Assembly (NCBI RefSeq): GCF_000763905.1
Contig: NZ_JRKN01000003.1
Coordinates: 124,001-188,000 of the forward strand
Length of the DNA: 64,000 bases
Source: Paracoccus halophilus
GTDB taxonomy: Bacteria; Pseudomonadota; Alphaproteobacteria; Rhodobacterales; Rhodobacteraceae
Reading direction: 5' to 3'
The translations under genes were made by a program, and so were the position numbers. Positions 23,450 to 36,014 of this stretch are shown here, piece by piece. Under the pieces are notes generated by a model, which was not told where the DNA came from, ran no database searches, and was given only the letters and a program-made list of their open reading frames with translations. Numbering within the stretch: position 1 is the first letter of the stretch; each line of letters starts with the position of its first letter.

Positions 23450-24778
23450 TCATGGGCAGAAAATGTCGTTGGTGAGACCCAGGACCATCAGCGACAGCAC
23501 CGCCGCCAGCCCAAGCGCCGAAAGGATATCGACCACCCGCGCCGGCGGCGGGCGGCGCGTCACCGCCTCGTAGAAATAGAACATCAGGTGGCCGCCATCC
23601 AGCACCGGCACCGGCAGCAGGTTCAGAAAACCGATCGCCGCCGAGAGCACCGCGATCCACCAGATGAAATTCTGCCCGCCGGCCGAGGCGGCCTGCCCCG
23701 TGGTCTCGGCGATCGAGATGGCGCCGCCCAGATTGCAGGTGCCGATCTGGCCGGTGATCATCGCCCAGAGCCCGGTGACCGATGACGCGATGATGTCCCA
23801 GGTGCGCAGGGCGCCGATCTGCGCCGCCTCGGCCAGCCCGGTGCGGCGGGTCGCGGCCTCAAAGAAGGTGCCGCCGCCGGTCACGCCGATCAGCCAGCGC
23901 CGCTCGAAGCCCTCGGCGGTGGGCAGATCCTGCTCGCGCGCGGCCAGCGAATAATCGGCCACGCCCGCGCCCGCGCGCCAGACCGACAGCAACACCGGCC
24001 GCCCCTCGGCCGCCGCCACATGGTCGCGCAATTCCTCGAAGCGCGAGACGCGACGGCCATCGATGGCCAGGATGACATCGCCCGGCTGCAGGCCCGAGGC
24101 CGCCGCCGGGCTGCGCGGCGCGATGCCGGTGATCAGCGGCGGCATCGGGTCGGGACCGGCGACGGTGATTTCCGCGCCGTCGCGGATCACCGTCCAGTCA
24201 TGCGCGTCGCGCGGCGGGATCTCTCCGGCTACGCGGGCCAGATCGGCCCAGTCCGCGATGCGCCGGCCGTCCAGCGCCACGACCAGATCGCCCGGCTGCA
24301 ACTCCATCGCCACGCCGGGCGGGGTGGCCTGCAGGCGACCGACCCGCACCTGATCCTGCGGCATCCCCTGCCACAGCGCCATGCCGCCAAAGACCAGCAC
24401 CGACAGGATGAAATTGAAGACCGGCCCCGCCGAAACCGTGGCGAAGCGCGCCCAGAGCGGCGCCCCGTTCAGGCTTTGCCGCGCCCGCCGGGGATCGACC
24501 GCCGCGCCCGAGCCGGCACTGGCGGCATTGCTGTCGCCCAGAAAGCGGACATAGCCGCCCAGCGGAATCGCCGCCACCTGCCAGACCGTGCCATGCCGGT
24601 CGCGGCGCGAGAAAAGCCTGGGCCCGAAGCCCAGCGAAAACACCTCGGCCTTGATGCCCGACCAGCGGCCGACGATGTAATGGCCGTATTCATGCACGGT
24701 GACGATGATCGACAGCGCCACGACAAAGGCCGCCACCGTCCACAGAACCCCGCCCAGACTGTCCAGCAACACGGTCAT
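23450..24778 (-). CDS. rseP: Site-2 protease RseP (regulated intramembrane zinc metalloprotease)
   Basis: A 442-residue inner-membrane protease that cleaves anti-sigma factors and remnant signal peptides. The zinc motif HEYGH is at residues 29-33 in the first membrane helix. Two PDZ domains follow (PGVAMELQPGDLVVALDGR and ITGIAPRSPAAASGLQPGD), and NLLPVPVLDGGHLMFY carries the third zinc ligand. The ATG at 24778 overlaps the dxr stop as ATGA, which decides the start against upstream in-frame Met codons. Confidence 0.96.
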   Translation of the reverse strand: MTVLLDSLGGVLWTVAAFVVALSIIVTVHEYGHYIVGRWSGIKAEVFSLGFGPRLFSRRDRHGTVWQVAAIPLGGYVRFLGDSNAASAGSGAAVDPRRARQSLNGAPLWARFATVSAGPVFNFILSVLVFGGMALWQGMPQDQVRVGRLQATPPGVAMELQPGDLVVALDGRRIADWADLARVAGEIPPRDAHDWTVIRDGAEITVAGPDPMPPLITGIAPRSPAAASGLQPGDVILAIDGRRVSRFEELRDHVAAAEGRPVLLSVWRAGAGVADYSLAAREQDLPTAEGFERRWLIGVTGGGTFFEAATRRTGLAEAAQIGALRTWDIIASSVTGLWAMITGQIGTCNLGGAISIAETTGQAASAGGQNFIWWIAVLSAAIGFLNLLPVPVLDGGHLMFYFYEAVTRRPPPARVVDILSALGLAAVLSLMVLGLTNDIFCP

Positions 24779-25947
24779 GCCGCACCCCGCCATTGCGCCG
24801 CCGCATGCCGCGCCAGCCCGTCCCATGCCAGGACCTGCTCAAGATCGGCCGGGCTTTGCGCGAAGCCGGCTTGCCCCGCCGCGCGCTGCAGCGCGTGCTC
24901 GACCGCCGGGGCCATATCGGTAAAGCGGATGCGCCCGGCGATGAAATCGTCCAGCGCCTGTTCCTTGGCGGCGTTGAAGACCGCCCCCGCCGCACCGCCC
25001 GCCGCGATCACCTCGCGCGCCAGACGCAGCGCGGGCCAGCGCATCTCATCGGGTTCGGCGAATGTCAGACTGCCAAGCGCCGCCAGATCCAGCGCCGGCA
25101 CCGGCAGCGCGGCGCGTTCCGGCCAGTTCAGCGCATAGCCGATGGCATGGCGCATATCCGGCGCGCCCAGATGCGCGATACAGCCGCCATCGCAATGCGT
25201 GACCATGGCATGGACGATGGATTGCGGATGGACCAGCACCCGCAGGCGGCCGGCATCTATGCCAAAGAATTCATGCGCCTCAATGACTTCCAGCGCCTTG
25301 TTGAACATGCTCGCGCTGTCGATGGTGATGCGCTGGCCCATATCCCAGTTGGGATGGCACGAGGCCTCTGCCACCGTCGCCCGGGCCAGGCGTTCCAGCG
25401 GCCAGTCCCGAAAGGCGCCGCCCGAGGCGGTGATGGTCACATGCTTGACGGAATCGAGGCTTTCACCGTTAAGAGCCTGAAAAACAGCGGAATGTTCCGA
25501 ATCCACCGGCAGGATGGTGGCGCCTGTCCTGCGCGCCATCGACATGACCAGCGGCCCGGCCGCGACCAGTGTCTCCTTGTTGGCCAGCGCGAGGACGCCG
25601 CCCCGCGCCAGAACCTCGAGCCCCGGCGGCAGACCGGCCGCGCCGACAATCGCCGACAGCGTCCAGTCGGCGGGACGCGCGGCGGCCTCGGCGATCGCCG
25701 CGGCACCGGCGGCGGCCTCGACCCCGCTGCCGGCCAGCGCCGCCCGCAGTTCGGGCAGCTTTTCGGGCCAGGCGGTCACCGCGATCTCGGCGCGCAGGGC
25801 GCGCGCCATCTCTGCCAGCCGCGCGACATTGGTACCGCCGGTCAGCGCGACGGTGCGCCAGGCATCCGCGCCGCCCGCCCGCGTCAGCAGATCGAAGGCG
25901 CTTTCCCCGACGGATCCGGTCGCCCCCAGCACGGAAATGCTGCGCAT
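24775..25947 (-). CDS. dxr: 1-deoxy-D-xylulose-5-phosphate reductoisomerase
   Basis: A 390-residue NADPH enzyme of the non-mevalonate isoprenoid pathway (DXP to MEP). The nucleotide motif is VLGATGSVGES at residues 6-16. The metal-binding Asp/Glu lie in LPVDSEHSAVFQ and the catalytic-domain block TMNPNWDMG-like appears as SCHPNWDMGQRITIDSASMFNK. GAGAGGC precedes the ATG. It sits between cdsA and rseP and feeds precursors to uppS upstream. Confidence 0.97.
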   Translation of the reverse strand: MRSISVLGATGSVGESAFDLLTRAGGADAWRTVALTGGTNVARLAEMARALRAEIAVTAWPEKLPELRAALAGSGVEAAAGAAAIAEAAARPADWTLSAIVGAAGLPPGLEVLARGGVLALANKETLVAAGPLVMSMARRTGATILPVDSEHSAVFQALNGESLDSVKHVTITASGGAFRDWPLERLARATVAEASCHPNWDMGQRITIDSASMFNKALEVIEAHEFFGIDAGRLRVLVHPQSIVHAMVTHCDGGCIAHLGAPDMRHAIGYALNWPERAALPVPALDLAALGSLTFAEPDEMRWPALRLAREVIAAGGAAGAVFNAAKEQALDDFIAGRIRFTDMAPAVEHALQRAAGQAGFAQSPADLEQVLAWDGLARHAAAQWRGAA

Positions 25948-25953
25948 GCCTCT

Positions 25954-26798
25954 CTAGCCTCCGATCGCTGGCAACAGGTCGGCAAACAGCAGGATCAGCG
26001 CCAGCAGCAGCGCCCCGGACATCGCATCGAAACGATCCATCGTGCCGCCATGGCCCGGAATGATCGCCGAGCTGTCCTTGGCGCCGACCCGCCGCTTGAG
26101 CCAGCTTTCCGCGATATCGCCCAACTGGCCGCAAAAGGCCAGAAGCGGGCCGATCACGATCACGCTTGCACCGGCCGCGCCGCCGAGCCACAGCAGCACC
26201 GCCAGAACCAGCGCCCCGACCCAGCCCGCGATGGTGCCGCTCCAGGTCTTTTTCGGGCTGATCGAGGGCCAGAAACGCGCGCCCCCCAGCCTGCGGCCAA
26301 CGAAATAGCCCAGAATGTCGGACAGAACGACGGTGCCCACGATCCAGAACAGGGTCGGCAGGCCCATGCTCTCGCGGATCATCACCAATGCGTAACCGGC
26401 GCCGAGAATCGCCAGCGTGAACAAGGCGAAGGCCGGGCGTTCGTGGCTATGCGTGCCCGCCCAGCCGGCGATCACCGGGACCAGCGCCAGAAGCAGCGGC
26501 CAGCCGCCTTGCAGGATCAGCATGGCCAGCATGATCAGCCCGGACAGGACAGCGATCAGGACGGGGTGGCGCGGGCGGTGGAATTCGGGATGGCGCCAGC
26601 CGGTCAGGCGCGCCAGTTCCCACATCAGCAATCCGGTCACCACCGCGACGCCGGCTCTGAGCCACAGTCCCGAGGACAGCAGAAGCGCCAGGCCGATGAC
26701 CGCAATCACCGCGCCCGAGAGCACCCGCGCGCCAAGGTCGTTCCATCGTTCCCGCAGGGCATCGCGCCAGCGGCCGGGCTGTGGGTCGCGCCCGGTGG

Positions 26799-26802
<4 letters not shown>
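25954..26802 (-). CDS. cdsA: Phosphatidate cytidylyltransferase CdsA
   Basis: A 282-residue inner-membrane enzyme making CDP-diacylglycerol from CTP and phosphatidate. About eight hydrophobic helices are visible, with SDILGYFVGRRLGG, the SPKKTWSGTIAGW block, and the C-terminal signature VGAKDSSAIIPGHGGTMDRFDAM holding the catalytic Asp residues. The first codons overlap the uppS stop (ATGA), so the genes are coupled. Confidence 0.96.
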
Positions 26803-27533
<731 letters not shown>

Positions 27534-27538
27534 GCGGA

Positions 27539-28102
27539 TCAGACCTGCATGATTTCGGCTTGCTTGCTCTCAAGCGCCTGATCGACCGAAGCGATCATCT
27601 TGTCGGTCAGTTCCTGCACCGCGCCCTCCCAGAATTTCTGGTCATCCTCGGACATGCCGGCGGATTTGGCCTTCTTGACCTGATCCATGCCGTCGCGGCG
27701 CACGTTGCGAATCGCGACGCGGGCGCTTTCGGCATATTGCGCGGCGACCTTAGTCAGTTCGCGGCGGCGTTCCTCGTTCAGTTCCGGGATCGGCAGCATG
27801 ATGATGGTGCCGTTCAGCTGCGGATTGATCCCCAGCCCCGATTCGCGGATCGCCTTTTCCGCCTTGCCGACCAGGCCCTTGTCCCAGATGTTGATGGTGA
27901 CCATGCGCGGCTCGGGCACGTTCACCGTGCCGATCTGGTTGATCGGCGTGGGCGAGCCATAGGCGTCGACCATGATCGGCTCGACCATGCTGGCCGAGGC
28001 CCTCCCCGTGCGCAGCGAGGCGAATTCATGGCGCAGCGCCTCCATCGCGCCCTTCATGCGGCGCTCCAGGTCGTCGGTGTCGATCTCGATCTCGTCGGAC
28101 AT
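27539..28102 (-). CDS. frr: Ribosome recycling factor
   Basis: A 187-residue RRF of normal length. [20 protein letters not shown] and the C-terminal three-helix-bundle block with [15 protein letters not shown] are typical. With EF-G it splits post-termination ribosomes. It follows pyrH by about 80 bp and opens the run frr-uppS-cdsA-dxr-rseP-bamA-skp. Confidence 0.97.
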   Translation of the reverse strand: MSDEIEIDTDDLERRMKGAMEALRHEFASLRTGRASASMVEPIMVDAYGSPTPINQIGTVNVPEPRMVTINIWDKGLVGKAEKAIRESGLGINPQLNGTIIMLPIPELNEERRRELTKVAAQYAESARVAIRNVRRDGMDQVKKAKSAGMSEDDQKFWEGAVQELTDKMIASVDQALESKQAEIMQV

Positions 28103-28181
28103 GCTCGGTCGCGGCCCCTTCTGTTGGTTTGTGCGCTTTTAGCCGAGCCACGCCGTCATGGCAAAGCCTATGCAGGGAATT

Positions 28182-28916
28182 TTAACCATGCACGCGCGTA
28201 TAGGTTCCGCTGCCCGCCAGGATGCCCCGGAAACCGCCGGGCTCGTCCAGCGAAAACACGATGATCGGCAGGTCGTTGTCACGCGCCAGCGCGATGGCCG
28301 AGGCATCCATGACGCCAAGATGCTTTTGCAGCACCTCGTCATAGGTCACGTTCTCATAGCGCTTGGCATCGGGGAATTTCGCCGGGTCCTTGTCATAGAC
28401 CCCGTCCACCTTGGTGCCCTTGAAGATCGCCTCGCAATTCATCTCGTTGGCGCGCAAGGTCGCGGCGGTATCTGTGGTGAAATAGGGGTTTCCGGTGCCG
28501 GCGGCAAAGATGCAGACGCGCTTTTTCTCAAGGTGGCGGACGGCGCGGCGGCGGATATAGGGCTCGGCCACCTCGTCCATGCGGATGGCGCTGATCACCC
28601 GGGTATGGATCCCCAAAGCCTCCAGCGCGGCCTGCATGCCAAGCGCATTCATCACCGTGGCCAGCATGCCCATGTAATCGGCGGTCGCGCGCTCCATCCC
28701 CTGGGCGCTGCCCTGCAAGCCGCGAAAGATATTGCCGCCGCCGATGACCATGCAGATCTCGACCCCCATCTCATGGACGGATTTGACCTCCTGCGCGATG
28801 CGGGCGACGGTGGGCGGGTGCAGGCCATAGCCCTGATCGCCCATCAATGCCTCGCCCGAGATCTTCAGCATGACGCGGGAACAGGTCCCGGCTTTTCTGG
28901 ATGCGCTGTCGGACAT
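28182..28916 (-). CDS. pyrH: Uridylate kinase (UMP kinase)
   Basis: A 244-residue amino-acid-kinase-fold enzyme phosphorylating UMP. The block [18 protein letters not shown] binds ATP phosphates, [14 protein letters not shown] follows, and [17 protein letters not shown] is the UMP/ATP site. It is the first gene of the minus-strand cluster and is divergent from miaA across about 85 bp. Confidence 0.97.
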   Translation of the reverse strand: MSDSASRKAGTCSRVMLKISGEALMGDQGYGLHPPTVARIAQEVKSVHEMGVEICMVIGGGNIFRGLQGSAQGMERATADYMGMLATVMNALGMQAALEALGIHTRVISAIRMDEVAEPYIRRRAVRHLEKKRVCIFAAGTGNPYFTTDTAATLRANEMNCEAIFKGTKVDGVYDKDPAKFPDAKRYENVTYDEVLQKHLGVMDASAIALARDNDLPIIVFSLDEPGGFRGILAGSGTYTRVHG

Positions 28917-29002
28917 GGGGACCCCTTTTTCGCCGCGGTTTCATTGCCGGGCAAAATGTCGCAAACAGCACCCATGTTCAACAGCCGGCCGCCAATAATC
29001 AG

Positions 29003-29887
29003 ATGCCCCGACGCGATCCGATCCTGAACCAGATCGACAGCCAGCGCCATGTGGTGATCGCGGGGCCGACGGCCAGCGGCAAATCCGCGCTGGCGCTGGC
29101 CATCGCCGAGGCGCAGGGCGGCACCGTGGTCAATGCCGATGCGCTGCAGGTCTGGTCCTGCTGGCGCGTCCTGACCGCCCGCCCGCCCGCCACGGACGAG
29201 GCCCGCGCGCCACATGCGCTTTATGGCCATGTCCCGATCGGTCGCGACTATTCGGTCGGCGCATGGCTGGCCGAGGTCGCGGCGCTGCGCGGCCGTCTGA
29301 TCGTGGTCGGCGGAACCGGGCTTTACCTGAACGCGCTGACCCGCGGGCTGGCGCAGATCCCGCCGACCCCGCCCGCCATTCGCGAACGTGCCGATGCCCT
29401 GCGCGCGACGCCCGAGGGCCTGGCCGAGATGATCGGCGCGCTTGATCCGCGGACCCGCGCCGGCATCGACCTGCAGAACCCGATCCGCGTCCAGCGCGCC
29501 TGGGAGGTACTGACCAGCACCGGGCGCGGCATTGCCTCATGGCAGGCCGAGACGCCGGCGCCGCTCATCTCCCGCGCCGACGCCCATCTGCTGGTCCTGT
29601 CATCGGAGCGCGACTGGCTGGTCGGGCGTATCGCGCGCCGCTTCCGGATGATGATGGATCAGGGGGCATTGGACGAGGTGCGGGCGATCCTGCCGGTATG
29701 GGACCCGGCCGCATTATGGGCCAAGGCCATCGGCGCGCCCGAGCTTGTGTCATATCTGCAGGGCGCCCGAACGCTTGACGAGGCCATCGACCAGGCCATT
29801 GTCGCGACCCGGCAATATGCCAAGGCGCAGCGCAGCTTTTTCCGCGGGCGGATGCGGGACTGGATGTGGATAAATCTGCCCGGATGA
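29003..29887 (+). CDS. miaA: tRNA dimethylallyltransferase MiaA
   Basis: A 294-residue enzyme that adds a dimethylallyl group to A37 of tRNAs reading UNN codons. The P-loop GPTASGKS is at residues 21-28. VNADALQVWSCWRVLTARP corresponds to the conserved NADSxQVY region, with Ala and Trp replacing the usual Ser and Tyr. GGTGLYLNALTRG and NPIRVQRAWEVL follow. The frame is open back to 28901, but the ATG at 29003 matches the family start. Its isoprenoid donor comes from the dxr pathway encoded next door. Confidence 0.94.
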   Translation: MPRRDPILNQIDSQRHVVIAGPTASGKSALALAIAEAQGGTVVNADALQVWSCWRVLTARPPATDEARAPHALYGHVPIGRDYSVGAWLAEVAALRGRLIVVGGTGLYLNALTRGLAQIPPTPPAIRERADALRATPEGLAEMIGALDPRTRAGIDLQNPIRVQRAWEVLTSTGRGIASWQAETPAPLISRADAHLLVLSSERDWLVGRIARRFRMMMDQGALDEVRAILPVWDPAALWAKAIGAPELVSYLQGARTLDEAIDQAIVATRQYAKAQRSFFRGRMRDWMWINLPG

Positions 29888-29915
29888 AGGGAAATTTACG
29901 GCAAACCGTGCCACG

Positions 29916-29930
29916 TTAACCTTTTTTCAA
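29916..29930. promoter_or_regulatory. CtrA-box-like sequence upstream of the AraC regulator
   Basis: TTAA-N7-TCAA (one mismatch to TTAA-N7-TTAA), with the common half-site GTTAACC, lies about 80 bp upstream of the next gene's first ATG. Motif-only evidence. Confidence 0.25.
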
Positions 29931-30008
29931 CATGAAGCGGCGTAGACCTGTGGTGAAAACCTCGTCGCAGGTCGCAACCCGGCCTGTTCACACGGAAAGC
30001 TGCGCCCG

Positions 30009-31151
30009 ATGAATGGCACCGTCCGCGCCCTGATAAATCCTGAAGGATCCGGAATGGACCGGAGCCGGCAGCGCCTTGTCGCCGCCGGCATCACGGCGGC
30101 CGCGATACAGGAACCGGGCGCCGCAGATCCCCGGATGAATCCGGCGCCGAGCTATGCCGACGACCTGCTGGCACTGGCGCGCGAACCGCGGCAACCATTG
30201 GCCCTGCATCTGGCCATTCCCCCCGGAAATCGCGCCGGAACGACGCCGCGCCCGCCCCCGTTTCCCCAGGGTGAGGGGGTGCGCCAGTTTCCCCTGCCCG
30301 GATTCCATCAGGGTGGGGCCTCGCGCGGCCGGAACAAGCCGCCCGGCCCCCGCGTCCGGGGCGATCATGTGCTGATCCTGCTTGGCCAGGGCGCGCTGAC
30401 GATCGAATTTCCGCGCCACCGCCTGCCGCTGCCTGCCGGGCACGCCGCCTTCATTCCGGCGGGCACGGCCTTCGCCCTGCAAGCGGGCCACGACATCAAG
30501 GGGCGCGTCCTGCTGATCACGCCTGGCTTCGGCTGCGGCAGTCCGATGCCCCTGCCCCCGGGTTTTCGCAGCGGTGCAGTGGCGGCCGAAGACCTGCCGC
30601 CGATCGAGCCGGTCATTCTGACGCCCGGCACCGCGCAGGCGCGCCCGACGACCTGCGGCACCGACCTGACCCGCCAGGTGGCCCTGATTGCAAGGGTGCT
30701 GTCGCGGCTCGACGCCCCGCCCTGCCGAAGCGCCGACACCGCAACATGCACAGTCGATTCGCGCCTGCTGACCGAGCGTTTTCTGGAACTGGCGCAGGCA
30801 GAATTGGCCGAGCCTCAGACCATCGCGGATATGGCCCGCAAACTCGGTCATTCGCTGGCGCGGCTCGATCAGGCCTGTTGGCAGAGCCGTGGCCGCAGCG
30901 CGCTGCAACTGTTGTATGATCTTCGGCTAGCGCAGGCGGCCGAGGCATTGCGGCGCACCACCCGCCCGATAAACGAAATCGCGCTGGACCTCGGCTATTC
31001 CGGGCCGGGCCATTTCATCCGAAGCTTTTCGGCCGCGACGGGACGCTCGCCCCAGGCATATCGGGAGTTTACGCGCGACGGTCTGCAGGTTGCAGGGTCT
31101 GAAGCCGCGCAGCTTCAGCCCGAAACGGCGCCTCGTTGCACAGATCCATGA
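30009..31151 (+). CDS. AraC family transcriptional regulator
   Basis: A protein of up to 380 residues. The C-terminal ~100 residues form an AraC/XylS double helix-turn-helix: [22 protein letters not shown] is the first and [20 protein letters not shown] the second, ending in the typical GRSPQAYRE. The middle part (about 115-200; [32 protein letters not shown]) looks like a cupin-type sensor. Residues 40-110 are Pro/Gly/Arg-rich and low in complexity, unlike most relatives. Starts at 30009 and 30054 (GAAGGA before it) are both possible. No inducer or target can be assigned; the neighbours give no clear hint. Confidence 0.82.
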   Translation: MNGTVRALINPEGSGMDRSRQRLVAAGITAAAIQEPGAADPRMNPAPSYADDLLALAREPRQPLALHLAIPPGNRAGTTPRPPPFPQGEGVRQFPLPGFHQGGASRGRNKPPGPRVRGDHVLILLGQGALTIEFPRHRLPLPAGHAAFIPAGTAFALQAGHDIKGRVLLITPGFGCGSPMPLPPGFRSGAVAAEDLPPIEPVILTPGTAQARPTTCGTDLTRQVALIARVLSRLDAPPCRSADTATCTVDSRLLTERFLELAQAELAEPQTIADMARKLGHSLARLDQACWQSRGRSALQLLYDLRLAQAAEALRRTTRPINEIALDLGYSGPGHFIRSFSAATGRSPQAYREFTRDGLQVAGSEAAQLQPETAPRCTDP

Positions 31152-31170
31152 CCATGGTCCGATCGACGGA

Positions 31171-31482
31171 TCAATGCGTCCACGGCGCCCTGCGGTCAGG
31201 GGCGAAATTCTCGCCATAGCCACGCGGGCGGATATTCGTGGCGCGGGATTGCGGCTCGACGACCTCGAACTCCAGGCCCATTTCGCGGGCGTAATCCTCG
31301 GCCTGTTCGCGGGTTTGAAAACGCAGACGAATCTGGCTTTGGGTGTCGTCGCTGCTGGTCCAGCCCATCAGCGGGTCGATTTCGCGCGCATCCGACGCGG
31401 GAAAATCCAGAACCCATTCGCGGCTGCGTGCCGTGCCGGACTGCATGGCGTTTCGGGCTGGCTTGTAGATGCGCACAGGCAT
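31171..31482 (-). CDS. NDUFS4-type accessory subunit of respiratory complex I
   Basis: A 103-residue protein: [44 protein letters not shown] and the C-terminal [20 protein letters not shown] match the mitochondrial NDUFS4 (18 kDa AQDQ) family. Alphaproteobacteria such as Paracoccus carry this subunit in complex I, where it stabilises the peripheral arm. It is encoded away from a nuo operon, tail-to-tail with the AraC gene and divergent from uvrB. AAGGGG precedes the ATG at 31482; a longer frame from 31623 overlaps uvrB and lacks family support. Confidence 0.9.
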   Translation of the reverse strand: MPVRIYKPARNAMQSGTARSREWVLDFPASDAREIDPLMGWTSSDDTQSQIRLRFQTREQAEDYAREMGLEFEVVEPQSRATNIRPRGYGENFAPDRRAPWTH

Positions 31483-31614
31483 GGCGGGACCCCTTGCTTC
31501 GTTCTTGCCGGTCTTATCCCCGATGCGCGGCGCGGGATCAAGCTTTCCTGTCCTGCGGGGCTTGCATCGCGTGCTGAAAACGCCAGATTGGAACGGCGGA
31601 ACAAAGGCGAAACC

Positions 31615-33801
<2,187 letters not shown>

Positions 33802-33917
33802 CAGGCCGCGGCCCCGGCCGCACCTGCCGAAACCGACAGGCAAAAAACGCTTTGTTTTTCTTGTATTTCGGGCAGAATTCGATTTCATCGCCCCGAAGTT
33901 AATTATGAGAGGTTACG

Positions 33918-34751
33918 ATGTCTGTTCTTGCGATGGAAACCGATTCGCTTCAGCTGGATGCCGAGGTTGCAAAGGCTGCGGGCAAAGCCGCCTCCGAAGC
34001 CTATCGCAGCCAGAAACCCTATCCCTATGGCAGCTTTGACGATTTTCTTCCGCCGGAAGTCCTCGACCGGGTCCGCGAAGAGCTGAAAGCCCTGCCCGAG
34101 GCTGAAACCAGTTTTGACCGGCCGCAGGAAAAGCTGAAGACCAGCTATGTTCCCGAGCGCCTGCCGCTTTATACCAGAAACCTGTTTTATGTCCTGAATT
34201 CACGCCCCTTCGTCCAGTTCCTTGAAAACCTGACCGGGATCAAGGGATTGATTCCCGATCCCTATTTCGCCGGTGGCGGCGTCCATGTCGTGGCAAATGG
34301 TGGGCATCTGGATATTCATGCCGATTTCAACCACAATTCGATCCTGAATCTGGAACGGCGCCTGAATGTCCTGATCTATCTGAACAAGGACTGGAAAGAG
34401 GAATACGGCGGCTCTTTCGAAATCTGGAATAACGACATGACGGAAATCGTCAAAAGCTTTGTTCCCGAGTTCAATCGCATGGTCTGTTTCAATACCGGCT
34501 CGACCACCTGGCATGGCAACCCGACCCCGGTGAACCATCCGCAGGGCGAACCGCGCATGTCGCTGGCCCTGTATTATTACACCGCGACCTGGGATGGCAC
34601 CAAAAGGTCGCATTCGACCCTGTTCAAGCCACGCCCGGGCACGGCGGATCAGGTCGACCGCGAATCCCGCCGGCATGAGCTGCTGCAGGACCTGGTACCG
34701 CCGATCGTTTTCCGCCGGATTCTGGGCCCGTTGCGGCGCCTGGGCTTCTGA
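33918..34751 (+). CDS. 2-oxoglutarate/Fe(II)-dependent dioxygenase (prolyl 4-hydroxylase-like)
   Basis: A 277-residue cytosolic protein with a double-stranded beta-helix fold. The iron triad is His134-x-Asp136 (GGHLDIHADFN) and His199 (TTWHGNP); Arg213 (EPRMSLALYYY) would bind the 2-oxoglutarate carboxylate. These spacings match the P4H-type family. Bacterial members hydroxylate proteins, peptides, lipids or sugars; no substrate is suggested by context. GAGAGG precedes the ATG. It stands alone between uvrB and parA, and its upstream DNA is more AT-rich than its surroundings. Confidence 0.85.
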   Translation: MSVLAMETDSLQLDAEVAKAAGKAASEAYRSQKPYPYGSFDDFLPPEVLDRVREELKALPEAETSFDRPQEKLKTSYVPERLPLYTRNLFYVLNSRPFVQFLENLTGIKGLIPDPYFAGGGVHVVANGGHLDIHADFNHNSILNLERRLNVLIYLNKDWKEEYGGSFEIWNNDMTEIVKSFVPEFNRMVCFNTGSTTWHGNPTPVNHPQGEPRMSLALYYYTATWDGTKRSHSTLFKPRPGTADQVDRESRRHELLQDLVPPIVFRRILGPLRRLGF

Positions 34752-34843
34752 TTACGCCACGCCGATCCGCGTAACCGGCTGGTCGCGCGGATCGAAGCCG
34801 CAGGATCGCGAATCCGGCGGTAAGGCTGCGCGATGGCGATGGC

Positions 34844-35479
34844 TCAGCCCAGAAGCGCCAGAATCTCGTCGGTCAGGGTCTCGATCTCGGCCCGCGCGGT
34901 GGCATTGCGCGCGTTCTCCCCCGCGCCCAGCCCCTGGCCCAGCGATTCCGCATAGGCCACGCGATTGGCCAGTTGGCAGGCCGCCACCTCGGCGCCCAGT
35001 TCGGTGGCGCTTTGCGCGACCTCTCCGGTCAGGCGGGTATGGGCGCGGGTGCGGTTCAGCACGATCAGCGTGTCGCATTTCTCGCGCCGGGCCAGATCGA
35101 GCACCCCTTCGGTCGCCCACAGATCGACCTGGCTGGTCGCCACCGGCACCAGCACCAGATCGGCCACGCGCAGGGCCGGCCGCAAATCGCTGTCGATCTT
35201 GGGCGGCGTGTCGATGATCACGAAATCAAAGCGCTTTTTCAGCTTTTCCGATTCGTAGCTGGCCCCCCAGGCCGAGGAGGTGCCGAATTCCAGATCGTCA
35301 TCCTCGCCCCGCCGTTCGAGACGTTCCAGGAACCAGCGCCCCAGGCTGCCCTGCGGATCGGTATCCAGAAGCGCCACGCTGTGGCCCCGGCCGCGCAGCG
35401 CGACCGCCAGATTCACCGCGACCGTCGTCTTGCCCGAACCGCCCTTTTGCTGCGCTACCGTGATGACACGTCCCGCCAT
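34844..35479 (-). CDS. Orphan ParA family ATPase
   Basis: A 211-residue MinD/ParA-type ATPase. The deviant Walker A KGGSGKTT (Lys12 to Thr19, signature Lys12) is followed by LLDTDPQGSLGRW (Walker A') and FVIIDTPPKIDSD (Walker B). It lacks the N-terminal DNA-binding helix of plasmid ParAs, and no parB, mipZ or chemotaxis gene is adjacent. Such orphans position protein clusters, pili or flagella, or act in partitioning. The start has GGAGGGGGTC directly before the ATG. Confidence 0.88.
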   Translation of the reverse strand: MAGRVITVAQQKGGSGKTTVAVNLAVALRGRGHSVALLDTDPQGSLGRWFLERLERRGEDDDLEFGTSSAWGASYESEKLKKRFDFVIIDTPPKIDSDLRPALRVADLVLVPVATSQVDLWATEGVLDLARREKCDTLIVLNRTRAHTRLTGEVAQSATELGAEVAACQLANRVAYAESLGQGLGAGENARNATARAEIETLTDEILALLG

Positions 35480-35575
35480 GACCCCCTCCGTTCCGGTCTC
35501 TGCCAGTTTTTCGCAGGTTATGAGGTTCGCGCGCGCAATGCACGGCTTTTCGCGGCTGCGGCATGCGGGCGGGCC

Positions 35576-35899
35576 TCAGCCCTCCCAGCTCTCGATCACC
35601 TCATACATCACCGGCTCGAAATGGCGGCACATGCCGTTGATGACGCGGTTCCTGTCGCGCATTTCCGGGGTCCTCAGCATGGCCTGATAATCGCGCCGGT
35701 CGCGCCATTGCGAATAGGTGGCGATGCGGGTCTGGGCATCATTGAGATGAATCGCCCCCGAGATATAGCCGGGCTGCCGGCTGATGACCTGCGCATAGGC
35801 GTCGTTCAGCGCGTCCAGCACATCATGCGCCGATCCGGGCGTGACCTCGAAGGTGCAGATGACGGTCTGGCCGTCGAAATCCTTGGTGATGCGGGTCAT
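35576..35899 (-). CDS. ABM-domain (antibiotic biosynthesis monooxygenase superfamily) protein
   Basis: A 107-residue protein with a ferredoxin-like ABM fold: ICTFEVTPGSAHDVLDALNDAY, QPGYISGAIHLNDAQTRIATYSQWRDRRDYQAML. Family members include monooxygenases, heme-degrading enzymes and quinone-related oxygenases, so the function is open. SD AAGGAGG lies before the ATG. It follows parA on the same strand and is divergent from the dipeptidase gene. Confidence 0.75.
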   Translation of the reverse strand: MTRITKDFDGQTVICTFEVTPGSAHDVLDALNDAYAQVISRQPGYISGAIHLNDAQTRIATYSQWRDRRDYQAMLRTPEMRDRNRVINGMCRHFEPVMYEVIESWEG

Positions 35900-36014
35900 G
35901 GCTGGGCCCTCCTTTCCGCCTTGCTTGCAGTTTTACCTTACGCGAGGCAGGGCCTTGTTGCAGCGGTTTTCGTGTCGCGTCATCCTGCCCGTCAGAAGAT
36001 GGAAAGGATGCGCG

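Noticed and set aside
31591..31602. GAAC-N4-GAAC before uvrB as an SOS box
   Set aside because: Spacing is four bases instead of the required seven.
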